Made by a program: the position numbers and the translations under genes. Below, piece after piece: positions 1 through 7,072 of a stretch of 7,333 nucleotides of DNA. The notes below the pieces were generated by a model. It was not told the origin of the DNA. It was given only the letters and a program-made list of their open reading frames with translations, and ran no database searches. Position 1 is the stretch's first letter. The number at the start of each line of letters is the position of its first letter. Source of the DNA: Phycisphaerales bacterium (GTDB lineage Bacteria > Planctomycetota > Phycisphaerae > SM23-33); NCBI GenBank assembly GCA_003485185.1, contig DNAS01000027.1, positions 1,508 through 8,840 on the forward strand, written 5' to 3'.

Positions 1-2195
1 ACCCCCCCCTGCCAGTGGCCCGCCAGCACGTCGGCCTGCCGGCGCGAATGCTCCAGCGCCTGCGTGATGACGTTGCGGACTTCCAGATAGTCGCGAGGCG
101 GATTGACCTGCTCGCGCGGGGGCAGGTGGTCGAGGAACTCCCGCACGGCGCGGTCGGCGGCGTCGATCTGACGGGCCCGCCCCATCGCCCAGACCCGCCG
201 CAGGGCGAAGACCTGGAGGTCTTCGCTGCGCAGGTCGGACAGGTCGAACTGCCCGTAGATTCGCAGCGCGCGGGCAGAGTAGGGGTCGGCGGGAATCGCC
301 GGCGTCGTCGGCACGTCGGCCAGCACCGACTGCTCCACCAGCGCCGAGCCAAGCGTGCCCGCGACGACGGCGTCGGACGGGAACTCCCTCGCGGCGGCGG
401 CCAGGTATCGCGTCGCCAGCAGAGTCAGGCGCTCGCGCAGCGGATCCGGCGCACCCGGGGCGCGCCCGCCTGTCTTGCCCATCGCCAGCAGCAGCCTGCC
501 CAACTGGAGGTTCAGCGAGCGCGGCGTCTGCCGCCACCACGTCCACAGGACGCGCGGCGTGTCGGCGACGTATCCCTCCGCGTCGAGGGGGCGGTCGTAC
601 TCGTCGAGGTTGGCGGCCGGCAGCGGTCGCGAGGCCCGCGGCCCGGGCCAGTCCAGCCGCGCGAAGCACGCCCCGGCCGGGTCCACGTAGAACAGGCGAA
701 ACCGCTGCGGATTGGCCGACAGCGCCGCCAGGTGGTTCTCCGACTTGTGGCTGACGAAGAGGAACCGCGCGCAGTCGGGCAGCGGCACGCGCCCGGCCGA
801 GTCGGCATCGCCCAGCGCCTGGTTGATCTTGTGCTGCTCGATGAAGCGTTTTTCGCTGTGGACCTCCAGGCGCCCGTCCATCCAGACCTTCCGCGCGGGG
901 TAGGTGAGGGAGACGAACGTGGAGGCGTCGCCGAAGTTGGCGCAGAGGATGTCACCCTCGTCGGGCAGGGAGGCGAGGAACCGCGCCATGGCGACGGGAA
1001 AGCGATAGGTCTCCAGCCCCGCGCCGAACATCCGCTCGCTCCGCAGGGCGCGGTACCACCATCCGGTGGCGACGGCGGGGACGGCAGCGGCCGCCAGCAG
1101 GACGGCCGCGACGTTCAGCGGAATTCGCGCGAAGCGCAGCCTGGGCGCGGCGCGAACGGCGCGGGCCGCCAGCTCCCCGCCGTGGACCGCCAGCAGCCAG
1201 GCCAGCACCGGCGCCGCCAGCGCGACGTTCCGCAGGGCGCTCATCGCCAGCAGGACGAACGCCGCGACGTACAGGAAGTGCGCCGCGGGCACGCGTTGCA
1301 GGTTCATCGCCAGCACGAGCGCCACGGCGGCTGTCAGGACGATGGCCTCCGGGAACGCCCCGAGCGCCTGGAAGGTGGGCTGGAGTTCCGAGACGCCGTA
1401 GCTGTAGTAGTACGCCTGCCCGCTGATGCGGGTCAGCAGCAGCAGGGGGTGCAGGACGGTCTCGATGGGCCAGGGGGTCAGCAGGCAGACGAGGGTAGCG
1501 CCGACGGCGGGAACGAGCGCCTCGCCGGTCAGCAACCCGCCGGTCAGGGCGCGCCGCCCGAGCAGGCGGTCGATGGCGGCGCCCGCGAAACCGCCCCAGA
1601 GCAGCCCCAGGCCCAGGATGAACAGCCCGTGCAGGTTCGCCCAGAGCAGCATGACGGGGACCATCCACCAGAGCCTGCGGGCGGAGCCGCCCAGGCGGAC
1701 CGACTCGACGAGGTGGATCGTCAGCGGAATCAGCACGAGCGTGACGGCCTCGGGGCGGACGCGAAGGCGCGAGGAGATTCCCAGGAGCATCGCCAGGGCG
1801 CAGATCGTCAGCCAGGCCGGCGGGACGCGCCGGCGCAGCGGCAGCACGAACGCGAGCATCGCCGCGACAGCCAGCGCGCTTTTCAGCAGCGTCAGGCCGA
1901 CGAATCCGCCGACGGTATGCACGGCCGCCACTGCCACCTGGAAGAGCCAGTGGACGTTCACCCAGTGCGCCTGGAGGGCCTCGGGGTCGGCGGTGAAGGG
2001 GTCGTGCCCAAGCACGGCGCGGTTGTGGAGCATCCAGTCCCCGGCCGCGAGATGCCAGAAGACGTCGCAATCCCAGACGTAGTTGCAGGCGATTACGGCT
2101 GCGACGGTCGCGGGCAGGATCACGGCGAGCAATGCCCACGCGCCGGCGCGCGGCGCCGGGGCGGGCGAAGCGTTGTCGGCGGGGGCGTTTTGCAT
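1..2195 (-). CDS. GT-C-like polytopic membrane protein (partial, 3' end outside window)
   Basis: The reading frame starts at ATG 2195 and stays open to the window edge, giving 731 codons without a stop. The N-terminal half has about ten hydrophobic segments (roughly residues 19-37, 84-100, 103-123, 128-141, 150-162, 175-215, 226-240, 283-299, 305-335 and 358-378). Conserved-looking motifs are WDCDVFWHL (41-49), HDPFTAD (64-70), W78 and W83, RLRVRPE (143-149), LLWANLHGLF (183-192) and RN (322-323). A soluble part follows, with WMDGR at 438-442 and then an alpha-helical-looking tail. This pattern (acidic first loop, WANLHG, DGR after the last helix) matches a family of large bacterial membrane proteins resembling GT-C glycosyltransferases, which use lipid-linked sugars. 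No substrate can be named. The start is the first possible one in frame; the only SD-like GAGGG is about 15 nt upstream, so initiation looks weak or coupled. The preceding gene ends 46 bp upstream. The C-terminus is missing. Confidence 0.8.
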   Translation of the reverse strand, partial: MQNAPADNASPAPAPRAGAWALLAVILPATVAAVIACNYVWDCDVFWHLAAGDWMLHNRAVLGHDPFTADPEALQAHWVNVHWLFQVAVAAVHTVGGFVGLTLLKSALAVAAMLAFVLPLRRRVPPAWLTICALAMLLGISSRLRVRPEAVTLVLIPLTIHLVESVRLGGSARRLWWMVPVMLLWANLHGLFILGLGLLWGGFAGAAIDRLLGRRALTGGLLTGEALVPAVGATLVCLLTPWPIETVLHPLLLLTRISGQAYYYSYGVSELQPTFQALGAFPEAIVLTAAVALVLAMNLQRVPAAHFLYVAAFVLLAMSALRNVALAAPVLAWLLAVHGGELAARAVRAAPRLRFARIPLNVAAVLLAAAAVPAVATGWWYRALRSERMFGAGLETYRFPVAMARFLASLPDEGDILCANFGDASTFVSLTYPARKVWMDGRLEVHSEKRFIEQHKINQALGDADSAGRVPLPDCARFLFVSHKSENHLAALSANPQRFRLFYVDPAGACFARLDWPGPRASRPLPAANLDEYDRPLDAEGYVADTPRVLWTWWRQTPRSLNLQLGRLLLAMGKTGGRAPGAPDPLRERLTLLATRYLAAAAREFPSDAVVAGTLGSALVEQSVLADVPTTPAIPADPYSARALRIYGQFDLSDLRSEDLQVFALRRVWAMGRARQIDAADRAVREFLDHLPPREQVNPPRDYLEVRNVITQALEHSRRQADVLAGHWQGG

Positions 2196-2241
2196 GGCAG
2201 GGAATGTACCGCCCTCGCGCCGCCGAGGCAAGCGCGGCCTG

Positions 2242-3384
2242 TTACGTCAGGCCCGCCAGCAGCAGGATCACGTCGATGATGAACAGAAGGACGATCGTGC
2301 TTTCGAGGATGATCATCCACCAGTTGGTCTGGTCGTGCTTGAGCACCTCGTAGAGCCCGTCGATGGCGCGGAGCTTCTCGCCGATGACGCGGTGCCAGTC
2401 GGCCAGGTGGAACCGCTGGGAGAGGTTCTGATACAGCCTGGCCAGGTGCCAGTCGCCGAAGAACTTGGTGGTGTTGGACAACTCGTCGCTGAGTCGGGCC
2501 ATGTCCAGGCGGATTTCCCGCAGTCCGCGGATCGCCTCGCGGTGCCAGCGGAAGCGGACGCCCTTCAGGTCGCGGTAGGAGCGGTCCAGCGCGGAATCCA
2601 GCAGCAGGTCGTAGGCGCCCAACTCGGCCAGTTGCACGTTGGCCAGTTCCATGAAGTGCAGAACCTCGGTGAAATTGGCCGGGTCGTCCGCGACGAGCGC
2701 GGCGTCCCAGTCCACGACGGCCAGGTCGTGCTCGTAGTAGGTCAGGTAGAGACTGGTGGATTCCTCCGCCTCCTGGGCGGACAGGTGTTCGGCGTCGTAT
2801 TCCTCGGTCAGGAGGGCGGCGATCTGCCTGCGGTTGTCCGACAGCCACGTTTCCGACTCGACCGGTCCACCGCCGGGCCCGCGCAGGGGCGAGTGGAGGC
2901 AGAAGACGGTGTAGGCCTCTCCCTCGGCCAGCGCGGCGACGGGGCGGATGCAGTACGGCGTCAACTCGGCGCGGACCTGCTCGGCCAGCTCGCGGACTTC
3001 CTGGTCGAGCGAGCCGTTGGAGAACTGAAGATTGTGGAAGGCGACGAGTTCGGACAGGTTGTTGACGGCGAAAGGGACGCTGGCGGCGATGGAGAGCGCG
3101 CCAACGTGGAAGAGCTTGACGGTGCGTTCCACGCGGATGGGCCCCTGGGGTCCGATGCGCTCCTCAGGCGGAAGCTGGATCATCTGCGGGCGGTAGAAGA
3201 ACGGCTGGCGCGGGGTGCGCTTGCCCGCGTCGATGCGGAAGTTGGCGACTGTCTGCCCGAGCAGCCGCCCGATGGGCTCGCGCTTCATCTCGTAGGCGAC
3301 GTCGAACGCGTAGATGTAGACCGCACGCCCGACGTAGCGGGCGGAGGCGGACGGGTGCGGAGCGGGGCGATGGGTTGTGTCCAT
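2242..3384 (-). CDS. RMD1/DUF155 family tail-anchored protein
   Basis: This 380-residue protein has features I associate with the RMD1/YagE (DUF155) family: a beta-rich N-terminal half, then LAVVDWDAALV (221-231), an acidic helical stretch with ELANVQLAELGAYDLLLDSAL (about 246-266), long charged helices up to about 352 that could form a coiled coil, and one hydrophobic helix (about 355-379) ending at the C-terminus. There is no signal peptide, so the bulk should face the cytoplasm with the tail in the membrane. Fungal members act in sporulation and mitochondrial functions; bacterial members have no firm biochemical role, and I do not assign one. The ATG lies 7 bp after the stop of the TIM-barrel gene. 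No Shine-Dalgarno is visible, but a TATAAT box ends 6 nt before the ATG, which fits leaderless expression or translational coupling. The family call rests on remembered family patterns, not a search. Confidence 0.8.
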   Translation of the reverse strand: MDTTHRPAPHPSASARYVGRAVYIYAFDVAYEMKREPIGRLLGQTVANFRIDAGKRTPRQPFFYRPQMIQLPPEERIGPQGPIRVERTVKLFHVGALSIAASVPFAVNNLSELVAFHNLQFSNGSLDQEVRELAEQVRAELTPYCIRPVAALAEGEAYTVFCLHSPLRGPGGGPVESETWLSDNRRQIAALLTEEYDAEHLSAQEAEESTSLYLTYYEHDLAVVDWDAALVADDPANFTEVLHFMELANVQLAELGAYDLLLDSALDRSYRDLKGVRFRWHREAIRGLREIRLDMARLSDELSNTTKFFGDWHLARLYQNLSQRFHLADWHRVIGEKLRAIDGLYEVLKHDQTNWWMIILESTIVLLFIIDVILLLAGLT

Positions 3385-3390
3385 GGCCGA

Positions 3391-3420
3391 ATTATACCAC
3401 GGGCCCGTCCGGCCCGTCAG
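3391..3420 (-). promoter_or_regulatory. Probable leaderless promoter of the RMD1/DUF155 gene
   Basis: On the minus strand a perfect TATAAT (3396 to 3391) is preceded by CTGACG (3420 to 3415; 4 of 6 matches to TTGACA) with an 18-bp spacer. Transcription would begin about 7 nt past the box, at or next to the A of ATG 3384, giving an mRNA without a leader. The TAA stop of the TIM-barrel gene (3394 to 3392) lies inside the TATAAT. No Shine-Dalgarno precedes the ATG, which fits the leaderless reading. The box could be chance, in which case the 7-bp stop-to-start gap suggests translational coupling. Confidence 0.45.
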
Positions 3421-4240
3421 TCTCCCCGACGGCGGCTACAAAATCCGCCAGTCGCTCGGCGCAGCCGGTGTCGATGAGCTCGCGCAGGCGGCCGGCGTCG
3501 TGGAAGACCTCGAGCATCAGGGTCCCGCGGTAGCGGATTTCCCTCAGGGCGGCGGCCACTCCGGCCGTGTCCAGCGAGCCGTAGGTGGGCATCTCGTGCT
3601 CGTCGTTTTTGCCGGAGTTGTCGGAAAAATGAACGTAGACGATCTGCTTTCCCGCGGCGCGGAGGGCCGAAGGGACGTCGCCGACCAGGTTCGCATGCCC
3701 CGTGTCGAAGCACAGGCCGGTGTTCGGCGCGCCGAGTTCGCCCAGGACGCGCGCCAGTTCGCCGGCGTCGGAGCCGATGGCGTGGTATCCGGGCAGGTTC
3801 TCGAAGGCGTAGGTCACCCCCCTACGCCGCCCGAACTCGCCCAACTCGGCGATGGAGCGGCGGAGCTGGTCCCAGCGGAGGCGTTTCTCCTGCGGCGAGA
3901 CGCCCTGGGGGCGGACGGTCGAGCAGTGGACGACCACCAGAGGCCCGCCCAGCGCCAGCGCCAACTCGCCCTCGGCTTTGTAGGTGTCCACGGCGAATCT
4001 ACGGGCGTGCTCGTCGGGGGCGGACGGGTCGAACGCCTCGCCGAAAACGCCATGCAGGCTGTCGCAGGGCATCCCGCCGGCGGCGAGGGCTTCCTGCATC
4101 TGCCGAAGGGAGACCTTCGCCTCCTGGTTGCGGTAGGCTTGCACGACGGTGCATCCGAGACGCCGGAAACACCCCAGCCACTCCGCCGGGGCGAAGCTGT
4201 CGAAGCCGATTGCGGCCACCGTCCCCAGTCGTATCGCCAT
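3392..4240 (-). CDS. Sugar phosphate isomerase/epimerase-like TIM-barrel protein
   Basis: This 282-residue protein has the layout of the xylose isomerase-like / AP endonuclease 2 TIM-barrel superfamily. Strand-end motifs appear in order: SLHG (H63), VVVHCS (H105), YAFENL (E147), CFDTGHAN (D179, H182), VHFSDN (H204) and LMLEVFH (E244). E147, D179, H204 and E244 match the usual metal-ligand set of this superfamily, so it is probably an active divalent-metal enzyme acting on a sugar or a related polyol. Members isomerise or epimerise many substrates (hydroxypyruvate, tagatose and inosose derivatives, for example), and the sequence does not show which. It starts at ATG 4240 with a clear GGAGG Shine-Dalgarno 5 nt upstream (4246-4250). 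mcsB ends 42 bp upstream on the same strand. There is no signal peptide, so it should be cytoplasmic. The link with McsAB is positional only. Confidence 0.85.
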   Translation of the reverse strand: MAIRLGTVAAIGFDSFAPAEWLGCFRRLGCTVVQAYRNQEAKVSLRQMQEALAAGGMPCDSLHGVFGEAFDPSAPDEHARRFAVDTYKAEGELALALGGPLVVVHCSTVRPQGVSPQEKRLRWDQLRRSIAELGEFGRRRGVTYAFENLPGYHAIGSDAGELARVLGELGAPNTGLCFDTGHANLVGDVPSALRAAGKQIVYVHFSDNSGKNDEHEMPTYGSLDTAGVAAALREIRYRGTLMLEVFHDAGRLRELIDTGCAERLADFVAAVGETDGPDGPVV

Positions 4241-4245
4241 GCGGC

Positions 4246-4250
4246 CCTCC
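4246..4250 (-). promoter_or_regulatory. Ribosome binding site of the TIM-barrel gene
   Basis: GGAGG lies 5 nt before ATG 4240 on the minus strand. It is the strongest Shine-Dalgarno sequence in the mcsA-to-GT-C gene run and fixes the TIM-barrel start. It contrasts with the next gene, which has none. Confidence 0.7.
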
Positions 4251-4282
4251 GTGGGGTGTTGCGGCGGGGGTTGAAACCGGTT

Positions 4283-5338
4283 CTAGTTCAAATTCAGTTT
4301 CCGGCGGAGGTAATCCGCGCGGGCGGCGGCGCGCTGGTCGGGCGTCATCTCCCGGTTCAGGATCCGCTGGAGATGCGCCGGCTGGGTCAGCAGGAACAGC
4401 TCATTGATCGTCTTGAGGTCCATTCCCTCGATGCGCCGGAGGTTCGCCCCCAGGCGCACCAGCGACAGCAGGTACATCGTCTCGTCAGAGCTCATCAGTC
4501 TGGCCGAACGCAGCAGGGCGACGGAACGGGCCACCTTGTCGTCGATGGCGGCGGGGCGCTCCGCCAGCAGCGCTTCGCGCGCGAGGCGCTCGTACTGCAC
4601 AAAGCTGGGGACCATCGTGTCGACGAACTCGCTGACGATCTGCCGCTCGCTCTTTCCGAGGGTGGTCTGGTTGGAGATCTGGAAAAAGTCGCCGGTGGCC
4701 TCGGTGCCCTCGCCGTAGAGCCCGCGGACCTCCAGGTGCATGTCGGACGCCGCGTGGAAGAGTTTCTCGATCTGCCCGGTCATCTTCAACGCCGGCAGGT
4801 GCAGCATGACGCTGACGCGCAGGCCCGTCCCGACGTTGGTGGGGCAGGCGGTGAGGTATCCGTAGCGGCTGTGGAACGCGAAGTCCAGGCGCTGCTCCAG
4901 CGAGTCGTCGATGCGGGAGATGTCCTCGAACGCCTGGGCGAGCTGGAATCCGGTGCGGAGGACCTGCATGCGGAGGTGGTCCTCCTCGTTGATCATGAGG
5001 GCGACGGTCTCGTCGCCGCTGACGGCAACGCCGCGCGGATGGGACGCTTCGGCGTGCTGGCGGGAGATGAGGTGCCGCTCGACGAGCAGCTTGCGGTCCA
5101 ACTCGCCGGCGGCGCGGACGTCCACGTAGAACATCTCCGGCGCCGCGGGCCCGGCGAGCACCTCCGCGCGGAGGCGCTGCTCGATCTCCTGCTGCTGCGA
5201 CTCGGTGCACTTGCCCAGGAACGGCATGCCGGCCAGGTTGCGCGCCAAGCGCACCCGCGACGAGATGACCACGTCGTACATCGGGCCCTCGCCTCGAAGC
5301 CACTCCCCTGCGTGCTGGGTCAGGTCGGCCAGCCTCAT
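4283..5338 (-). CDS. mcsB: Protein arginine kinase McsB
   Basis: This 351-residue protein is close to the normal McsB length and belongs to the phosphagen (guanidino) kinase fold family. It transfers phosphate from ATP to protein arginines; in Firmicutes, phosphoarginine is the degradation tag read by ClpC-ClpP. Visible motifs are ISSRVRLARN (25-34, nucleotide-binding arginines), INEEDHLRMQ (116-125, catalytic glutamate region), TACPTNVGTGLR (163-174, with C165 as the conserved active-site cysteine), RGLYGEG (205-211, with the glutamate of the mobile loop) and SNQTTLGKSE (222-231). The start overlaps the mcsA stop as ATGA, typical of translational coupling, and the products work as a pair. 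One oddity: the C-terminal RDxxRA motif that forms the allosteric phosphoarginine site in Bacillus/Geobacillus McsB reads RAAARA here (336-341), so the Asp is missing. No ctsR or clpC lies in the window. Confidence 0.95.
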   Translation of the reverse strand: MRLADLTQHAGEWLRGEGPMYDVVISSRVRLARNLAGMPFLGKCTESQQQEIEQRLRAEVLAGPAAPEMFYVDVRAAGELDRKLLVERHLISRQHAEASHPRGVAVSGDETVALMINEEDHLRMQVLRTGFQLAQAFEDISRIDDSLEQRLDFAFHSRYGYLTACPTNVGTGLRVSVMLHLPALKMTGQIEKLFHAASDMHLEVRGLYGEGTEATGDFFQISNQTTLGKSERQIVSEFVDTMVPSFVQYERLAREALLAERPAAIDDKVARSVALLRSARLMSSDETMYLLSLVRLGANLRRIEGMDLKTINELFLLTQPAHLQRILNREMTPDQRAAARADYLRRKLNLN

Positions 5339-5826
5339 GAACTTTCGAACTCCTTGATCTGGTCCCTCAGGACGGCCGCCCGCTCGTAGTCCTCGTCGGC
5401 GATGGCGGCCTTGAGCTGCGCCCGCAGGCGGAGAATGGCCGCCTGTTTCTTCTGCCCGCTATCGGCGCGGTGCGGCACCTTGCCCAGGTGTTGCGTGGCG
5501 CCCTCGTGCGCCCGCTCCAGCAGGGGCGCCAGGGGCTTGGCGAACGCGTCGTAATCGTTGGGGCAGCCCAGGCGCCCGCCCTGGCGGAACTGCGAGAACG
5601 TCATCCCGCAGACCTCGCAGGTCGGCTCGGGAGCTTCGTCCTCCCCGCCGGCGCTCTGGAGGATGAAGTCCTCCAGGAGCTGGCTGATGGGCACGTTGGC
5701 CTTGATGGTGATTCCCTCGGCCGCGGCGCAATGCTCGCAGAGATGCTTCTCGATCTTCTGCCCGTCGACGATTTCCGTCAGGTAGACCGTCGCGGGCTTT
5801 CCGCACTTGTCGCACTGATTCTTCAT
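5335..5826 (-). CDS. mcsA: McsA-like zinc-binding activator of McsB with UVR motif
   Basis: This 163-residue protein starts MKNQCDKCGKPA and carries two zinc-binding modules: CDKC (C5, C8) with CEHC (C30, C33), then CEVC (C70, C73) with GCPND (C88, D91). A UVR (UvrB/UvrC-type) helical motif ends the protein (about 130-163, including DEDYERAAVLRDQIKE). In Firmicutes McsA binds McsB, stimulates its kinase activity and takes part in metal and heat stress responses; the adjacent, overlapping mcsB supports the same role here. In classical McsA the second module ends CxxC, whereas here the fourth ligand is Asp, which may still bind zinc or may alter affinity. The ATG at 5826 is preceded by a modest AGGG Shine-Dalgarno-like stretch. 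It lies 57 bp after the STN-repeat gene. No N-terminal signal is present, so it is cytoplasmic. Confidence 0.92.
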   Translation of the reverse strand: MKNQCDKCGKPATVYLTEIVDGQKIEKHLCEHCAAAEGITIKANVPISQLLEDFILQSAGGEDEAPEPTCEVCGMTFSQFRQGGRLGCPNDYDAFAKPLAPLLERAHEGATQHLGKVPHRADSGQKKQAAILRLRAQLKAAIADEDYERAAVLRDQIKEFESS

Positions 5827-5835
5827 GTCCGCCCT

Positions 5836-5864
5836 ATCCTACGCGGCCGGGCACGCGCCCGCAA
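5836..5864 (-). promoter_or_regulatory. Weak candidate promoter before mcsA
   Basis: TTGCGG (5864 to 5859) and TAGGAT (5841 to 5836) are separated by 17 bp on the minus strand. The matches to consensus are 3 of 6 and 4 of 6. Initiation would fall only about 3 nt before ATG 5826, again nearly leaderless. A short GC stem (CGGGC and GCCCG, 5848-5861) overlaps the spacer. The 57-bp gap to the STN gene leaves read-through as an alternative source of mcsAB mRNA. Confidence 0.2.
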
Positions 5865-5883
5865 GCTTCCCCGCCGGGACGCC

Positions 5884-6990
5884 TCATCGCCCGCCCAGCG
5901 AGCGTTCCATCAGTTTCCAGCCCAGCAGCGTCTGCGAGATCACCAGTTGCTTTCCGTGCAGGATGATCGCGCCCTTGCCTTGCGGCTGCCACATGTCCTC
6001 GCCGATGGACTGCTTGATGATCCCGATGAGGTTGTCGCGGGCGCGGTTCCGCAGTTCGGCCGTCGTCTCGGTTCCCTCGGGATCGCTGCTCTTGTTGTTG
6101 GTGTTGTTGGTGGTGTCGAACAGGCCTCCGGACGTGTTGTTGTTCTGGTTGTCGGTTCCGACGGCGGCCTTGTTGAGGTCCATGCGGGGGCCCTTGAAGT
6201 CCGGCGCGACCATCAGCAGGTCGGCCACGTCGAACGTGCGGGTCCGCAGGGTGGTGTCGAGCGCCTGTCCGGTGGAGATTTCCACGACGCCCTGGTCGAC
6301 CACCCAGTAGACGCGGGCGTACTTGTCGCGGGTTTGGCTGATCTCGTCGGTGACGAGGTCCAGCAGGCGTTCCATGGTGACGTTCCGCACCTGGAGCGTG
6401 ACCTCGGTCTGCCGGGTGATTCCGGAGGCCTCCAGGGCCTTCCAGTTGACGTGCATGTTGGCGCCGCTGATTTCCTGGAGGAAGCGGAAGACGTCTTTCG
6501 CTTCGAGGGCCTCGAAATTGATTTTCGGAAATGCGCCCGGCCGGGCAGAGGCGCGGGTCTCGCCCGCGCGGGCAGCCGGCGCGGGCACGCGGTTGCGGAG
6601 CAGAACACGGCGCTGCGTCGTGACGATCACCGCGTCGTCCTCGGTGTAGTAGGCCAGCGGATGGCCCTTGGCGGCCGCCTGGGTCAGCACGAGTTCCAGC
6701 AGTTGCCCGACGGTGGCCTTGGGCGCCTTGACGGCCACGCGGACGTCGTCCTTGACGCCCGTGTCGTGGATCGATTCCCAGTCCACAACGATGCGCACCT
6801 TGCCCAGTTTGGCGACCTGATCGAGGGCGTCCTTGAGCGTGCCGGCGACGGCAGGGGACGTCAGCGAGACTTTCACCGCCTCAGCCGCGACGACGGGCGG
6901 GGCGGCTTTTTCCCCCTCGGCGGCGCGAACGGCCGGCGCGGCGCACAGCATTCCCACACACACCCACAGCACCCACACGGTTCGGTTCAT
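5884..6990 (-). CDS. Secreted protein with two secretin-N (STN)-like repeats
   Basis: This 368-residue protein begins MNRTVWVLWVCVGML and has a signal peptide with probable cleavage after an Ala in VRAA (about residues 23-24). Two related modules follow, about 45-125 and 155-240. Both pair a helix (TLKDALDQVAKLGKVRIVVDW; DVFRFLQEISGANMHVNW) with a second one (VGQLLELVLTQ; MERLLDLVTDEI) and end in a strand (DDAVIVTT; QGVVEIST). W71 and W183 occupy matching positions. This resembles STN/secretin N-terminal domains, which are common in planctomycete secreted proteins. An Asn/Thr/Ser-rich linker (about 279-310) leads to a final domain (311-366) with GEDMWQPQGKGAIILHGKQL. There is no secretin beta-barrel, so it is unlikely to be a channel. 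I chose ATG 6990 over an in-frame GTG at 7068 because it has GAGGAG 9 nt upstream and begins the signal peptide, and because the GTG lies at or before the predicted transcription start. Its molecular role is unknown. Confidence 0.8.
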   Translation of the reverse strand: MNRTVWVLWVCVGMLCAAPAVRAAEGEKAAPPVVAAEAVKVSLTSPAVAGTLKDALDQVAKLGKVRIVVDWESIHDTGVKDDVRVAVKAPKATVGQLLELVLTQAAAKGHPLAYYTEDDAVIVTTQRRVLLRNRVPAPAARAGETRASARPGAFPKINFEALEAKDVFRFLQEISGANMHVNWKALEASGITRQTEVTLQVRNVTMERLLDLVTDEISQTRDKYARVYWVVDQGVVEISTGQALDTTLRTRTFDVADLLMVAPDFKGPRMDLNKAAVGTDNQNNNTSGGLFDTTNNTNNKSSDPEGTETTAELRNRARDNLIGIIKQSIGEDMWQPQGKGAIILHGKQLVISQTLLGWKLMERSLGGR

Positions 6991-6999
6991 GGCGCAGTG

Positions 7000-7005
7000 C
7001 TCCTC
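7000..7005 (-). promoter_or_regulatory. Ribosome binding site deciding the STN-protein start
   Basis: GAGGAG lies 9 nt before ATG 6990. It supports the start that exposes a signal peptide at the very N-terminus, rather than the longer form from GTG 7068, which would bury the signal sequence behind 26 charged and polar residues. Confidence 0.75.
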
Positions 7006-7072
7006 AAAAGTTTGGAGTTCACGTTCCGTCTTTGCCCGCGCATGGTATGGATAAAGACCGTCTGCCACTTTG

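Noticed and set aside
952..2139. A 395-codon minus-strand frame inside the GT-C-like gene.
   Set aside because: It is an out-of-frame shadow: its product is Arg/Ala/Pro-rich, whereas the frame from 2195 yields regular membrane helices and conserved motifs.
4271..4291. Small palindrome TTGAA...TTCAA around ACCGGT at the mcsB 3' end.
   Set aside because: The pairing is short and partly within the coding end of mcsB, there is no T-run, and nothing distinguishes it from chance.
6930..6960. Lipoprotein signal (Cys16 in the STN protein leader).
   Set aside because: The residues before Cys16 (VGML) do not fit a lipobox, while an AxA-like signal peptidase I site follows.
6991..7068. Longer form of the STN protein starting at GTG 7068.
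   Set aside because: It would begin at or before the predicted transcription start and place 26 polar residues ahead of the signal peptide; ATG 6990 has a good ribosome binding site.
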